Assembly (NCBI GenBank): GCA_963739385.1
Contig: CAVUAI010000059.1
Span: 62,001-126,000, forward strand
Source of the DNA: VAZQ01 sp963739385
Lineage (GTDB): Bacteria > Pseudomonadota > Alphaproteobacteria > Rhizobiales > Xanthobacteraceae
Length of the DNA: 64,000 bases
Direction: 5' to 3'
Part shown: in pieces, positions 19,463 to 29,011 of the stretch
How the letters are laid out: every line of letters starts with the position of its first letter
How positions within the stretch are numbered: position 1 is the first letter of the stretch
The notes under the pieces: generated by a model
Database searches by the model: none
What the model was told of the DNA's origin: nothing
What the model saw: the letters and a program-made list of their open reading frames with translations, nothing else
Program-made: the position numbers and the translations under genes

Positions 19463-20464
19463 ATGGCGAATCGCAAGAAGCCCCTGGTCGTCGTCACGCG
19501 CAAGCTCCCCGACAGCGTCGAGACCCGCATGCGGGAACTGTTCGACGCGCAGCTCAATCTCAGCGACAAGCCCATGACCCCGGCCGAATTGGCCGACACG
19601 GTCAAGCGGGCCGACGTGCTGGTACCCACGGTGACCGATCGCATCGACGCGTCGGTGCTCAGCAAGGCCGGCGACAAGCTCAAGCTGATCGCGAATTACG
19701 GCAACGGCGTCGACCATATCGATGTCGCCACCGCGCTCAGCCGTGGCATCACCGTGACCAACACGCCGGGCGTCCTCACCGAGGATACCGCCGACATGAC
19801 CATGGCGCTCATTCTCGGCGTGCCGCGCCGTCTTGCCGAAGGCGCCGCAGTGCTGAGCGAAGACAAGCCATGGAACGGTTGGTCTCCGACCTGGATGCTT
19901 GGCCACCGCATCTGGGGCAAGCGCTTGGGCATCATCGGCATGGGACGGATCGGCCAGGCAGTGGCTCGCCGCGCGCGTGCCTTCGGCCTGCAGATCCACT
20001 ACCACAACCGTCGCCGCGTGCCGCCAAAGGTCGAAGAGGAGCTGACCGCGACCTATTGGGAAAGCCTCGATCAGATGCTCGCCCGAATGGACATCATCTC
20101 GGTCAACTGCCCGCACACGCCGGCGACCTATCACCTGCTGTCGGCGCGTCGCCTCAAGCTCATTCGCCCCGAGGCCTATATCGTCAACACCGCGCGTGGC
20201 GAGGTGATCGACGAGAACGCACTCGTGCGCCTGATCGCATCGGGTGACATCGCCGGCGCGGGCCTGGACGTGTTCGAACATGAGCCGGCCGTCAATCCCA
20301 AGCTCGTCAGGCTCGCGCGCCTGGGTAAGGTGGTGCTGCTGCCACACATGGGTTCGGCCACGCTCGAAGGTCGCGTGGACATGGGCGAGAAGGTCATCGT
20401 GAACATCAGGACCTTCCTGGACGGACACCGGCCCCCGGATCGAGTTCTGCCCTCGATGCTCTGA
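19463..20464 (+). CDS. D-isomer 2-hydroxyacid dehydrogenase (glyoxylate/hydroxypyruvate reductase)
   Basis: The 333-aa protein fits the glyoxylate reductase (GyaR-type) branch of the D-2-hydroxyacid dehydrogenases. Residues ~150-185 hold the NAD(P) motif LGIIGMGRIGQAVARRARAF. The catalytic triad is visible as Arg in VNTARGE, Glu in FEHEP and His in LPHMGSAT. The NYGNGVDHID segment in the substrate domain is typical of this branch. It probably reduces glyoxylate or hydroxypyruvate. The substrate is assigned by family, not by a diagnostic residue. Confidence 0.9.
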   Translation: MANRKKPLVVVTRKLPDSVETRMRELFDAQLNLSDKPMTPAELADTVKRADVLVPTVTDRIDASVLSKAGDKLKLIANYGNGVDHIDVATALSRGITVTNTPGVLTEDTADMTMALILGVPRRLAEGAAVLSEDKPWNGWSPTWMLGHRIWGKRLGIIGMGRIGQAVARRARAFGLQIHYHNRRRVPPKVEEELTATYWESLDQMLARMDIISVNCPHTPATYHLLSARRLKLIRPEAYIVNTARGEVIDENALVRLIASGDIAGAGLDVFEHEPAVNPKLVRLARLGKVVLLPHMGSATLEGRVDMGEKVIVNIRTFLDGHRPPDRVLPSML

Positions 20465-20531
20465 GGGACTTGCCTGCGGCTTGCCCGAATCTGGAGTATC
20501 CTTGCAGCTTCGCAATGTCAGGGAGATCACG

Positions 20532-20903
20532 ATGCGTGCTTTGCTTCTGACCGGCGTTGCCGTCATCGTCTCCATCGCGCCTGCCGCCGCCGCGCCCGCC
20601 GCCGGCTCGGTGCTTGCGCCGAACGACATCCAGTCGACGTTCTTCACTGGGCAACCCTTCACGTCGGCCACGCCGTCGAACGTCAAGTTCAAGATGGTGT
20701 TCACGGCTGACGGCAAGATGACGCGCGAACCGGCCGCGCAGAGCCCCGGCGCCAAAGGCGAAGGCACCTGGAAGCTTACCAAGGAGGGCTTCTGCACCAC
20801 CTGGAAAGGCTCCACCGCCAATTGCTTCCGCGTCATCGCCGCCGGCGACAACAAATGGTCGATCATGAAGGGGACGACCGTGGTTGCGACCTGGACGAAG
20901 TAA
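20532..20903 (+). CDS. small secreted protein of unknown function
   Basis: The 123-aa protein has a signal peptide (MRALLLTGVAVIVSIAPAAAA, predicted cleavage after the Ala-rich stretch) and a mature part of about 100 aa rich in beta-prone residues (KFKMVFTADGKMTREP, TWKLTKEGFCTTWKGSTANC). Two Cys in the mature chain could form a disulphide. It resembles small alphaproteobacterial periplasmic proteins with a lipocalin-like beta sheet, but I do not recognise the family. An ATG at 20532 is chosen because it starts the signal peptide. Confidence 0.75.
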   Translation: MRALLLTGVAVIVSIAPAAAAPAAGSVLAPNDIQSTFFTGQPFTSATPSNVKFKMVFTADGKMTREPAAQSPGAKGEGTWKLTKEGFCTTWKGSTANCFRVIAAGDNKWSIMKGTTVVATWTK

Positions 20904-20942
20904 GCTCAACGCCCGCGGAGGCGAACACGCAGAACAGATGCT

Positions 20943-21743
20943 CTACGCGTGCATCGACAGATCCCGGATCGTCGGATGCCGACCGGAGAGCGGATTGGAG
21001 GAGTCCCATCCATAGCTGAGCGTCTCGAACCGCATGGAGCGGGCATCGAACATGACCAGGCGGCCCAGCAGACCTTCGCCGAAGCCTACGATCTCACGGA
21101 TCACTTCGAGTGCCATCAGCGATCCCAGCACGCCGGTCAGGGCGCCGAGGATCCCGGCTTCAGCGCACGCAGGCACGGTGCCTGGCGGTGGTGGATCCGG
21201 GAAAAGACAGCGATACGTCGGATTGGGCGTGCCATCCGGCCTGCGTTCATGCGCACGAACGGTCGTGAGTGTGCCATCGAAAGTCCCGACGGCGGCGGTG
21301 ACGAGCGGCTTCTTCGCGAAGAAACAGGCGTCAGAGACCAGATAGCGTGTGGCGAAATTGTCGGATCCGTCGGCTACGATGTCATAACCGCCGACAAGAT
21401 CGAGCGCATTGGCCGCGACCAGCCGCATTGCGTGCATCTCGACCTTCACGTGCGGATTCAGCCGCCCGATCGCGGCCGCCGCACTCGCCACTTTGGGCTC
21501 GCCGATCTCGGCGGTGCCATGGATCACCTGGCGCTGCAGATTCGAAAGGGCCACCGCGTCGTCGTCGATGACGCCGAGCACCCCGACACCCGCGGCGGCC
21601 AGATAAAGCAGCACCGGTGCGCCCAGGCCGCCGGCACCGATCACCAGCACCCGTGCGCGCTTGAGCGCCGCCTGCCCCGGTCCACCGACCTCGTGCAGGA
21701 CGATATGACGGGCATAACGTTCGAGTTCCTCCGCGCTGAGCAT
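20943..21743 (-). CDS. MoeB/ThiF/HesA-family adenylyltransferase
   Basis: This 266-aa E1-like enzyme adenylates the C-terminus of a ubiquitin-like sulfur carrier (MoaD or ThiS). Seen: Rossmann motif VLVIGAGGLGAPVLLYLAAAG (residues ~33-53), the Asp of GVIDDDAVALSNLQRQ, and YRCLFPDPPPPGTVPACAEAGILG near the crossover loop. The two CxxC pairs that bind zinc in E. coli MoeB are missing: the first reads NPTYRC and the C-terminus has no Cys. Gene context gives no partner, so MoeB versus ThiF cannot be settled. The frame stays open upstream to 23474, but that is antisense to the next gene. The ATG at 21743 starts the family domain. Confidence 0.88.
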   Translation of the reverse strand: MLSAEELERYARHIVLHEVGGPGQAALKRARVLVIGAGGLGAPVLLYLAAAGVGVLGVIDDDAVALSNLQRQVIHGTAEIGEPKVASAAAAIGRLNPHVKVEMHAMRLVAANALDLVGGYDIVADGSDNFATRYLVSDACFFAKKPLVTAAVGTFDGTLTTVRAHERRPDGTPNPTYRCLFPDPPPPGTVPACAEAGILGALTGVLGSLMALEVIREIVGFGEGLLGRLVMFDARSMRFETLSYGWDSSNPLSGRHPTIRDLSMHA

Positions 21744-21959
21744 GAACGATCCTGGTTCGCGCCTCGTGCAGCCATCATCCGCGAATGCAGGGGCTTTGCA
21801 AATCTCACCGGGCGGGGGCCGTCCCCTCCGACGACGCGTTCTGGCAACGATTGGGCCCTGGCAGTGCCTTGCGTCTCCGCGGACCACGCCCGATGCATTG
21901 GCGGATATGGGGCGATCAGCTAGATTCGCCACACCGGATAGAGCGGGGCAGGAGTTCCC

Positions 21960-23468
21960 ATGCGCATGGTGGGCGCGGTTCTTGCCGTTCACCTCGCCGC
22001 GTTGCCGGCGGTCGCCCAAACCAACACCGCGGCCTCGCAGCCGGGTGCGGCGGCGAAGCCGGCCGCGCAGAGCAGCAAGCTCCGCACACCGGCGGCTCGG
22101 GCTGCGCTCTTGCGCGCTCGCGCCGCCCAGCGCGTCCAATCTGCCGTCCAGCCAACCGACCGCGCTGTGCCAGCGAGCGGGGAAGGTACGCAGCGCTTGG
22201 CCGCAGCGGCCGCGCGCAAACGCGCGCCGGTATCGGCAGCTCCGCAGCGTGACACTGCTACGCCGCTGGCCGAGCGCATCGGCATCCAGCTCGACCTCGC
22301 GTGGACCAGCGACTACAACGGGCTGATCGACGGCGAGATCAACGACAAGACCACCGCCGCCATCAAGCAGTTCCAGCGCAATCGCAAGCTCAAGGAAACC
22401 GGCGTGCTCAGCACGCAGGAGCGTGCGCTGCTGGCCGCGGCGGCGAAGGCCCGGCAGGCCCAGGTCGGCTGGACCATGGTCGACGACGCCGCGACCGGCG
22501 CCCGCCTCGGGCTGCCGACCAAGCACGTGCCTCACAAGACCCAAAGCAGGAGTGGCACCCGTTGGTCCTCGGCGCAGGGACAGGTCCAGGTCGAGACCTT
22601 CAGGGACCGGGAGCCCGGCACGACGCTCGCGGCGGTGTACGAGCAGCAGAAGAAGGAACCAGCCACTCGCAGGCTCGAAGTCAATCTGCTGCGGCCGGAT
22701 TTCTTCATCCTGGCGGGGATGCAAAACCTGAAGCGGTTTTATGTGCGCGCCGAGGTCAAGGACGGCGAAGTGCGCGGCATGACCGTGCTCTATGACCAGG
22801 CGACCGAGACCATCATGGATCCGGTCGCGGCGGTGATGGCGGGCGTGTTCACGGCATTCCCCGGCGTGTCCGGCGCCACGCCAATCGGTGCGGCGCGCAA
22901 GCGCCGGGTGGAATACGGCACCGGAATCGTCGTCAGCGCGGCCGGGCACATTCTGACCGACCGCCAGCTGACCGACGGCTGCCATGTGATCGTGGTGAGC
23001 GGATATGGAGATGCCGCCCGGCAGGCCGAGGACAGAGGTGCCGATCTCGCGCTGCTGCGCGTCTACGGCGCGTACGACCTCGTGCCTGCCACGTTTGGCG
23101 CCGACGGCGCGAAGAATGCGGACCTCACGCTGCTCGGCATTGCCGATCCGCAAGGTCAGGGCGGCGGCGGCGCGATCTCGACCCTGCCCGCGAGGCTCAG
23201 GGGGGACACCGTCGAGCCTGCCCCGCAACTCGGCTTTTCCGGCGCGGCCGCGCTCGACGGCCAAGGCCAGATCGTCGGCATGGTCGCACTCAAGATGCCG
23301 GTCGTTGCCAACGCGGGTGCCATCGATGCGGCGCCCCAGGCAATCGTGGTGCCGGCGCAAGGGATCCGCGCCTTCCTCGAGGGGCAGCAGGTCGGCGCGG
23401 CGGCAGCCCGTGCCGGCATCGACACCGCGAAGGCGTCGCTGGTGCGGATCATTTGCGTGCGGAAGTGA
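21960..23468 (+). CDS. exported peptidoglycan-binding protein with degenerate trypsin-like domain
   Basis: The 502-aa product begins with a signal peptide (VGAVLAVHLAALPAVAQ) and an Ala/Arg-rich linker. A peptidoglycan_binding_1 domain follows (~106-160; YNGLIDGEINDKTTAAIKQF), then a middle region and a chymotrypsin/HtrA-like domain (~318-490). The latter has GTGIVVSAAGHILTDRQLTD, where the catalytic His of the HtrA TNxHV motif is Gln336. The Asp of ADLALLRV and a Ser in GFSGAAAL remain. It is therefore likely a non-proteolytic periplasmic binding protein. No PDZ domain is seen. Confidence 0.82.
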   Translation: MRMVGAVLAVHLAALPAVAQTNTAASQPGAAAKPAAQSSKLRTPAARAALLRARAAQRVQSAVQPTDRAVPASGEGTQRLAAAAARKRAPVSAAPQRDTATPLAERIGIQLDLAWTSDYNGLIDGEINDKTTAAIKQFQRNRKLKETGVLSTQERALLAAAAKARQAQVGWTMVDDAATGARLGLPTKHVPHKTQSRSGTRWSSAQGQVQVETFRDREPGTTLAAVYEQQKKEPATRRLEVNLLRPDFFILAGMQNLKRFYVRAEVKDGEVRGMTVLYDQATETIMDPVAAVMAGVFTAFPGVSGATPIGAARKRRVEYGTGIVVSAAGHILTDRQLTDGCHVIVVSGYGDAARQAEDRGADLALLRVYGAYDLVPATFGADGAKNADLTLLGIADPQGQGGGGAISTLPARLRGDTVEPAPQLGFSGAAALDGQGQIVGMVALKMPVVANAGAIDAAPQAIVVPAQGIRAFLEGQQVGAAAARAGIDTAKASLVRIICVRK

Positions 23469-23496
23469 CCGCACGGCAGCGAAGCTCGACCCTGAG

Positions 23497-24270
23497 CTAT
23501 TTGTTCTCGAATTTCGCTGGGCGCTTCGCTAGGAAGGCCGCCATTCCTTCCTTCTGGTCCTGCGTGGCGAACAACGCGTGGAAAACCCGCCGCTCAAAGC
23601 GCACGCCCTCGGCAAGCGAAGTCTCGAAGCTGCGGTTGACTGCTTCCTTGGCTGCCAGCACCGACGGCAGCGACATCGCAGCGATGGTTTCGGCAACCTT
23701 CATCGCCTCCTCCATCAAGCTCGCAACCGGCACCACGCGCGCGACGAGGCCCGAGCGCTCCGCTTCGGCCGCGTCCATCATGCGGCCCGTCAGGATCAGG
23801 TCCATGGCCTTTGCCTTGCCGACGGCGCGCGTCAGCCGTTGCGTCCCGCCGATGCCGGGAATGACGCCGAGCTTGATTTCCGGCTGACCGAATCTGGCGT
23901 TGTCGGCGGCGATGATGAAATCGCACATCATGGCCAGCTCGCAGCCGCCGCCGAGTGCGAAGCCGGCGACCGCGGCGATGATCGGCTTGCGCACGCGCGC
24001 GAGCCGCTCGTAGTCCGCCGCATAGTCGGCACTGAAAATGTCCATGTAAGACTTGTCGGCCATCTCCCTGATATCGGCACCGGCGGCAAAGGCCTTGTCC
24101 GAGCCGGCAATCACGATGCAGCCGATGTCGCCATTGGCGTCGAAGGCCTCGGCCGCGGCGAGGAGCTCGTTCTTCAAAGTTACGTTGAGCGCATTCAATG
24201 CCGGCGGGCGGTTGAGGCGGATGAGGCCGACGCGACCGCGGGTTTCGACGATGATGGCTTCTGTGCTCAT
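23497..24270 (-). CDS. enoyl-CoA hydratase
   Basis: The 257-aa crotonase-fold enzyme hydrates trans-2-enoyl-CoA in beta-oxidation. It has the oxyanion-hole segments KAFAAGADIREM and AGFALGGGCELAMMCD. Both catalytic Glu are seen: one in GGGCELAMM (Glu of the first site) and one in GQPEIKLGVIPGIGGTQRL. This two-Glu pattern fits a true hydratase of the EchA8/FadB1x type. The ATG at 24270 gives the family N-terminus MSTEAIIVETRGRVGLIRLNR-like sequence; an upstream extension to 24510 is not conserved in character. Confidence 0.93.
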   Translation of the reverse strand: MSTEAIIVETRGRVGLIRLNRPPALNALNVTLKNELLAAAEAFDANGDIGCIVIAGSDKAFAAGADIREMADKSYMDIFSADYAADYERLARVRKPIIAAVAGFALGGGCELAMMCDFIIAADNARFGQPEIKLGVIPGIGGTQRLTRAVGKAKAMDLILTGRMMDAAEAERSGLVARVVPVASLMEEAMKVAETIAAMSLPSVLAAKEAVNRSFETSLAEGVRFERRVFHALFATQDQKEGMAAFLAKRPAKFENK

Positions 24271-24485
24271 GGCTCTCCCTGGCAACTCGTCAGCCCGGCA
24301 TGGCATGCTTGCTCGCGCGGCATACCGCGCCGGCCTGCCATATGCGGACAGGACGTGTAGGATATCAGCGCGCACCGCCTGCAATCGGCTCGGACGGCGG
24401 CGTCGACAACGTGTACTCATCGACGCAACGGCGTGTGCGGTCAAGTGATCGAGCCCATGGGCGGGCGAACAACGGGAGGTGCCCA

Positions 24486-25670
24486 ATGGCACAAAGCGAA
24501 CAACATGCATCGACCCGCCGACACCGGTCCGTACTGGGATTGACGGCGGCCGCCGCCCTCTTCGCCATTGCGACCGGCAGCGCGGTCGCCGCCGACGATC
24601 CGCCCTATGTGCTCGCGCGCGAGGGCTTCTTCTACGTCGGGGGCAAGCCCGCCACCGTCAACGGCCGCACCTACATGGCCGGCCAGATGTATGTGGACGT
24701 CCGCATTCCGGCGATCCAGACCCATCGCTATCCGATCATCATGGTGCACGGCGGCACCCGCTCCGCCACCACCTATTTCGGTACTCCTGACGGACGCGAG
24801 GGCTGGGCACAGTATTTCGTGCGCCAGGGTTACGCCGTGTATGTGGTCGATCAGCCCGGGCGCGGCCGTTCCGGCTACCTCGTCGAAAGCTACGGGTCCT
24901 GGAGGGTCGCGGACGGCGAAGGCGGTCAGCGCAGATACCTGTCGCAGGCGAAACACAAGCTATGGCCGCAGGCGCATCTTCACACCCAGTGGCCGGGGAG
25001 CGGCGCACCGGACGATGCGGTCACGCTGCAGATGATCTCCGGTTACTTGCCCGAGATCGAGGATTTCACCCGGCAACAGTTCCTCAACCGCGACGCATTG
25101 GTGGCGCTGATCGACAAGATCGGACCGGCTATTCTGATGGTGCACTCGCAGGCGGGCGCCTTCGGATGGCCGGTGGCGGATGCACGCCCCGATCACGTCA
25201 AGGCAGTCCTCGCGATCGAACCGAACGGCCCGCCGTTCTACCAGGTCGACTTCATCGGCGCGCCCGACTACTTCAAGCAAGGCGCGCTGGCGCTGCCCTA
25301 CGGGCTGAGCGCGGTGCCGCTGACCTATGCGCCCGCCGTCTCCGACGCGAAGGAGCTTGCGGCGGTACAGCAGGACACCGCGGATGGCCCCGATCTCGTG
25401 AAGTGCTACGTGCAGAAAGAGCCCGCGCGCAAGCTTCCGAATCTGAAAATGCCGATTCTGGTGGTCATGAGCGAAGCGTCCTATCACGCGCCCTACGATC
25501 ACTGCACGGTGAAATATCTGCAACAGGCGGGCGCGCAGCCGACCTTCATGCGGCTTGCCGACCTCGGCATCAAAGGCAACAGCCACGTGATGATGAACGA
25601 GAGCAACAACAAGGAGATCGCCACAGCCATCGCGCAGTGGCTCGGCAAGACGCTGCCGGGGAAGGAATGA
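24486..25670 (+). CDS. exported alpha/beta hydrolase
   Basis: The 394-aa protein has a signal peptide with an Arg-rich n-region (STRRHRSVLGLTAAAALFAIATG, probable cleavage after AVAA). A mature alpha/beta hydrolase fold follows: HG oxyanion loop IIMVHGGTRSATT, strand VYVVDQPGRGRSG, and a nucleophile elbow VHSQAGAFGW with the putative Ser. A C-terminal His is present in GNSHVMM. The paired Arg residues are suggestive of, but do not match, a Tat motif. It is probably a periplasmic esterase or related hydrolase of unknown substrate. Confidence 0.85.
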   Translation: MAQSEQHASTRRHRSVLGLTAAAALFAIATGSAVAADDPPYVLAREGFFYVGGKPATVNGRTYMAGQMYVDVRIPAIQTHRYPIIMVHGGTRSATTYFGTPDGREGWAQYFVRQGYAVYVVDQPGRGRSGYLVESYGSWRVADGEGGQRRYLSQAKHKLWPQAHLHTQWPGSGAPDDAVTLQMISGYLPEIEDFTRQQFLNRDALVALIDKIGPAILMVHSQAGAFGWPVADARPDHVKAVLAIEPNGPPFYQVDFIGAPDYFKQGALALPYGLSAVPLTYAPAVSDAKELAAVQQDTADGPDLVKCYVQKEPARKLPNLKMPILVVMSEASYHAPYDHCTVKYLQQAGAQPTFMRLADLGIKGNSHVMMNESNNKEIATAIAQWLGKTLPGKE

Positions 25671-25703
25671 CCGGCGTCGCCCAGGCTGTCGCGCCGGGAG
25701 CCT

Positions 25704-26585
25704 TCAACGCTGACACACCGGACAAAAGAACGTCGATCTTCCGGTCTGCACGATGCGCTTGATGGCGCCCGGGCAACCGCGCGTCGGGCAGCGCTGGCCC
25801 TCACGGTCATAGACGCGGAAATTGTGCTGGAAATCGCCGAGCTCACCGTCGGTGCGACGGTGATCGCGCAGCGACGACCCGCCGGCTTCGATCGCATCCT
25901 TGAGGACGGTCTTGATGGCGTCGACGAGCTTGTCCGCGCGTTCGTTGGGTGCCCCGGATCTGGCTGCGATCGTCGACGCCCGCCGCTTGGGCGTTAGCCC
26001 GGCGCGGTGCAGCGCTTCGCAAACATAGATGTTGCCGAGCCCGGCTACGATCTTCTGGTCCGACAGTGCCGCCTTGAGCGACGTTTTCCTGCCGTTGCAT
26101 GCGCGCGCCAGCATCGCCGAATCGAACTCGTTGCCGAGCGGCTCCGGACCGAGGGAGCTCAGCAGCGGCTCCCGGTCGAGCTCGGCACGGGAAACCAGTT
26201 TCATCATTCCGAAGCGGCGGGGATCGTTGAAGGCGATGCGCGCGCCCGACGACATATGGAACACCACGTGGTCGTGAGCAGCATCTTTCGCGCGCTCGTG
26301 GTAGTAGCGGCCCGGCCTGCTGTCGTCACGATCATGCGTGACGCGAAATGAGCCCGACATGCCGAGATGCATCAGCAGCACATCGCCGGACGAGAGATCG
26401 GCAAGAAGATATTTGGCGCGCCGACCCAACCCCTCGACGGTGCGGCCCTCGAGCCGGGCGGTGAAATCCTGCGGCAGCGGCCAGCGCAAGTCGCCTCGGC
26501 GGGCTTCAACCTTGATGAAACGGGCGCCTTCCATCACCGGCTGCAGCCCCCGGCGCACGGTTTCGACTTCCGGCAATTCGGGCAT
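25704..26585 (-). CDS. mutM: formamidopyrimidine-DNA glycosylase (Fpg/MutM)
   Basis: MutM removes 8-oxoguanine and FapyG and nicks abasic sites. The start is fixed by chemistry: Pro2 and Glu3 of MPELPEVETVRRGL are the nucleophile and acid, so ATG 26585 is used, not the upstream 26609. The 293-aa product has the H2TH region (KIVAGLGNIYVCEALHRAGL) and a C-terminal zinc finger with four Cys (CPTRGC ... FFCPVC), ending at the conserved QR. It is divergent from ubiE with a 78-bp gap. Confidence 0.96.
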   Translation of the reverse strand: MPELPEVETVRRGLQPVMEGARFIKVEARRGDLRWPLPQDFTARLEGRTVEGLGRRAKYLLADLSSGDVLLMHLGMSGSFRVTHDRDDSRPGRYYHERAKDAAHDHVVFHMSSGARIAFNDPRRFGMMKLVSRAELDREPLLSSLGPEPLGNEFDSAMLARACNGRKTSLKAALSDQKIVAGLGNIYVCEALHRAGLTPKRRASTIAARSGAPNERADKLVDAIKTVLKDAIEAGGSSLRDHRRTDGELGDFQHNFRVYDREGQRCPTRGCPGAIKRIVQTGRSTFFCPVCQR

Positions 26586-26663
26586 GGTTAACCAGCTCCT
26601 GGCTGACACATAGCGCCCTCCGGCGCGCCGCGCTATGGTCCTGCCGCAAAAGGATTATTGGCG

Positions 26664-27425
26664 ATGCCGCGGGACGGCGACGATACTCATTTCGGCTTCC
26701 GTGCAGTGCCGCTTGCGGATAAGCAGGCGCACGTCGACGACGTTTTCCACAGCGTGGCCGGCCGCTACGACCTGATGAACGACCTCATGTCGGGCGGGCT
26801 GCACCGCGCCTGGAAAGATGCGCTCGTTACGGCCGTCAACCCGCCCACCGGCAAGCGTTCCTTCGCCCTGCTCGATATCGCCGGCGGTACCGGCGACATC
26901 GCGTTCCGTGTGGTCGAGTCAGGCGGCGCCGGGACGCACGCCACCGTGGTCGACATCAACGCGGACATGCTGGCCGTGGGACGCGAGCGCGCCGCCCGGC
27001 GCAGACACGACGATAGGGTGGCGTTTGTCGAGGGCAATGCCGAGGCTCTGCCGTTTCCCGATCGCAGCTACGATGCGGCCACTATCGCTTTCGGCATTCG
27101 CAATGTGCCCCGCGTCGAATTGGCGCTCACCGAGGCCTATCGCGTATTGCGGTTCGGCGGGCGATTTCTGTGTCTCGAGTTTTCGACGGTGGACGTGCCC
27201 GGTCTCGACGCGCTCTACGATTTCTACTCGTTCAACGTGATCCCTGCGCTTGGCCGCGCCGTCACCCGCGACGCGGAGGCGTATCGTTATCTCGTCGAAT
27301 CGATCCGCCGCTTTCCGCGCCCTGATGCATTCGCCGGGATGATGCGGACCGCCGGCTTTTCCCAAGTTTCGTTCCAGCGCATGACGGGCGGCATTGTCGC
27401 GCTGCATTCGGGCTGGCGGCTGTGA
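26664..27425 (+). CDS. ubiE: ubiquinone/menaquinone C-methyltransferase UbiE
   Basis: UbiE performs the C-methylation step in ubiquinone synthesis. The 253-aa product has FHSVAGRYDLMNDLMSGGLH at the N-terminus, SAM motif I LLDIAGGTGDIAF, and the family signature AFGIRNVPRVELALTEAYRV, then LEFSTVDVPGLDALYDFYS. AAAAGGA (26648-26653) lies 10 nt before the ATG. The stop overlaps the ubiB start by 4 nt, so the two are translationally coupled. Confidence 0.96.
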   Translation: MPRDGDDTHFGFRAVPLADKQAHVDDVFHSVAGRYDLMNDLMSGGLHRAWKDALVTAVNPPTGKRSFALLDIAGGTGDIAFRVVESGGAGTHATVVDINADMLAVGRERAARRRHDDRVAFVEGNAEALPFPDRSYDAATIAFGIRNVPRVELALTEAYRVLRFGGRFLCLEFSTVDVPGLDALYDFYSFNVIPALGRAVTRDAEAYRYLVESIRRFPRPDAFAGMMRTAGFSQVSFQRMTGGIVALHSGWRL

Positions 27426-28996
27426 TCGCAGGGATCGCCCACGTGGCGCGGCTGGGCCACGCCGGCTTCGTATTTGCGCGCGAGGGCGTGTTCGCCCTGG
27501 TCGACACGACGCGGCTGCCATTGCCGGCGCGCGCGGCCGTGCGCGTGGCACGGCTGGTCGAGCGGCCATCCAGCAGCGTGGCGGCGAACCGGTTGGCTGC
27601 CGCGCTCACGCGGCTCGGCCCCTCCTACGTAAAGCTCGGCCAATTTCTGGCGACGCGGCCGGATGTCGTGGGCGTCGCGTTGGCGCGCGATCTCGAGACC
27701 CTGCAAGACAAGATGGCGCCGTTTCCGCAGACAGAGGCGGAGCGCGCCGTCGCGGCCGCGCTTGGCAAACCGCTGCCCGAGCTGTTCGCATCGTTCGGCC
27801 GCCCGGTCGCCGCGGCCTCGATCGCGCAAGTGCATCGCGCCGAAGTCGTGAGCGACGGCATCCGCCGTGCGGTGGCGGTAAAGGTCCTGCGCCCCGGCGT
27901 CGAGCGCCGCTTCAAGGTCGATCTCGACGCTTTCACGTTCGCGGCACAGCTGGCGGAGAACCTGTCGGCAGAAGCGAGGCGCCTGCGGCTGATTGAGGTC
28001 GTGGACACACTTAACCGCTCGGTCGCAATCGAGATGGATCTGCGCTTCGAGGCCGCGGCGCTGTCGGAGATGGCGGAAAACACCAGGGACGATCCCGATT
28101 TTCGCGTGCCCGCGGTGGACTGGGATCGCACTGCGCGCGACGTGCTGACGCTCGAATGGATCGAGGCGACGCCATTGTCCGACCGGGTCCGGCTCGAGAG
28201 CAGGGGTTTCGATCTCAAGCATCTCGCGCGCGCGGTGATCCAGAGCTTCCTGCGCCACGCGCTGCGCGATGGTTTCTTTCACGCCGACATGCATCCGGGC
28301 AACCTGTTCGTGGACGACGCGGGCGAACTGGTCGCGGTCGATTTCGGGATCATGGGGCGGCTGGGACCCAAGGAACGGCGCTTCCTGGCGGAAATCTTGC
28401 TTGGCTTTATCACCCGTGACTATCGCCGCACCGCCGAGGTGCATTTCGAGGCGGGATACGTGCCTCCGCATCACTCGGTCGCGAGCTTTGCGCAGGCCAT
28501 TCGGGCGATCGGGGAGCCGATCCACAACCGCACCGCGGAAGAAATCTCGATGGCGAAGCTGTTCATGCTGCTGTTCGAGGTGACCGGCCTGTTCGACATG
28601 CGCACCCGGCCGGAACTGCTTCTGCTGCAGAAGACCATGGTCGTGGTCGAAGGCGTCGCCCGCGCGCTCGACCCGAAGCTCGACATGTGGACAGTGGCCG
28701 AACCGGTGGTCCGGGAATGGATCGCGCGCCATCTCGGCCCGGCGGGGCGGCTCGAGGGCGCGGCCGAAGGGGCGATTGAGGTCGGGCGTCTGCTCGGCGA
28801 CGTGCCACAACTGCTGTCGCGGGGGGCGGTCCTGATGGAACGGCTCGACGCCATCACCCGCGACGGCCTGGTGCTGGCGCCGGAAACGGTCACCGACATC
28901 GGCCGTGCCGAGGCTCGGCGCAATCGCTGGTCCACGGTCGCGTTGTGGATCATCGCGGCCCTGTTGGCCTGGCTGATCTATCTGCTGGTTCCCTAG
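27422..28996 (+). CDS. ubiB: UbiB family protein (ubiquinone biosynthesis atypical kinase/ATPase)
   Basis: UbiB is a membrane-bound protein-kinase-like ATPase needed for ubiquinone biosynthesis. The 524-aa product has the KxGQ motif KLGQFLATRPDVV, the Ala-rich loop PVAAASIAQVHRAEV, a catalytic Lys in AVAVKVLRPGV, HADMHPGNLFV and DFGIMGRLG. Two hydrophobic C-terminal helices end with ALWIIAALLAWLIYLLVP. It starts at GTG inside the ubiE stop. coaBC follows after a 62-bp gap with an operator-like repeat cluster. Confidence 0.95.
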   Translation: MIAGIAHVARLGHAGFVFAREGVFALVDTTRLPLPARAAVRVARLVERPSSSVAANRLAAALTRLGPSYVKLGQFLATRPDVVGVALARDLETLQDKMAPFPQTEAERAVAAALGKPLPELFASFGRPVAAASIAQVHRAEVVSDGIRRAVAVKVLRPGVERRFKVDLDAFTFAAQLAENLSAEARRLRLIEVVDTLNRSVAIEMDLRFEAAALSEMAENTRDDPDFRVPAVDWDRTARDVLTLEWIEATPLSDRVRLESRGFDLKHLARAVIQSFLRHALRDGFFHADMHPGNLFVDDAGELVAVDFGIMGRLGPKERRFLAEILLGFITRDYRRTAEVHFEAGYVPPHHSVASFAQAIRAIGEPIHNRTAEEISMAKLFMLLFEVTGLFDMRTRPELLLLQKTMVVVEGVARALDPKLDMWTVAEPVVREWIARHLGPAGRLEGAAEGAIEVGRLLGDVPQLLSRGAVLMERLDAITRDGLVLAPETVTDIGRAEARRNRWSTVALWIIAALLAWLIYLLVP

Positions 28997-29011
28997 ACTT
29001 TGGGGCACCTG

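Noticed and set aside
20943..23474. Very long minus-strand open frame joining the MoeB/ThiF-like protein to ~577 upstream residues
   Set aside because: The upstream part is antisense to the peptidoglycan-binding pseudoprotease and is low-complexity His/Arg/Gly-rich, as antisense GC-rich frames are. The family start is at 21743.
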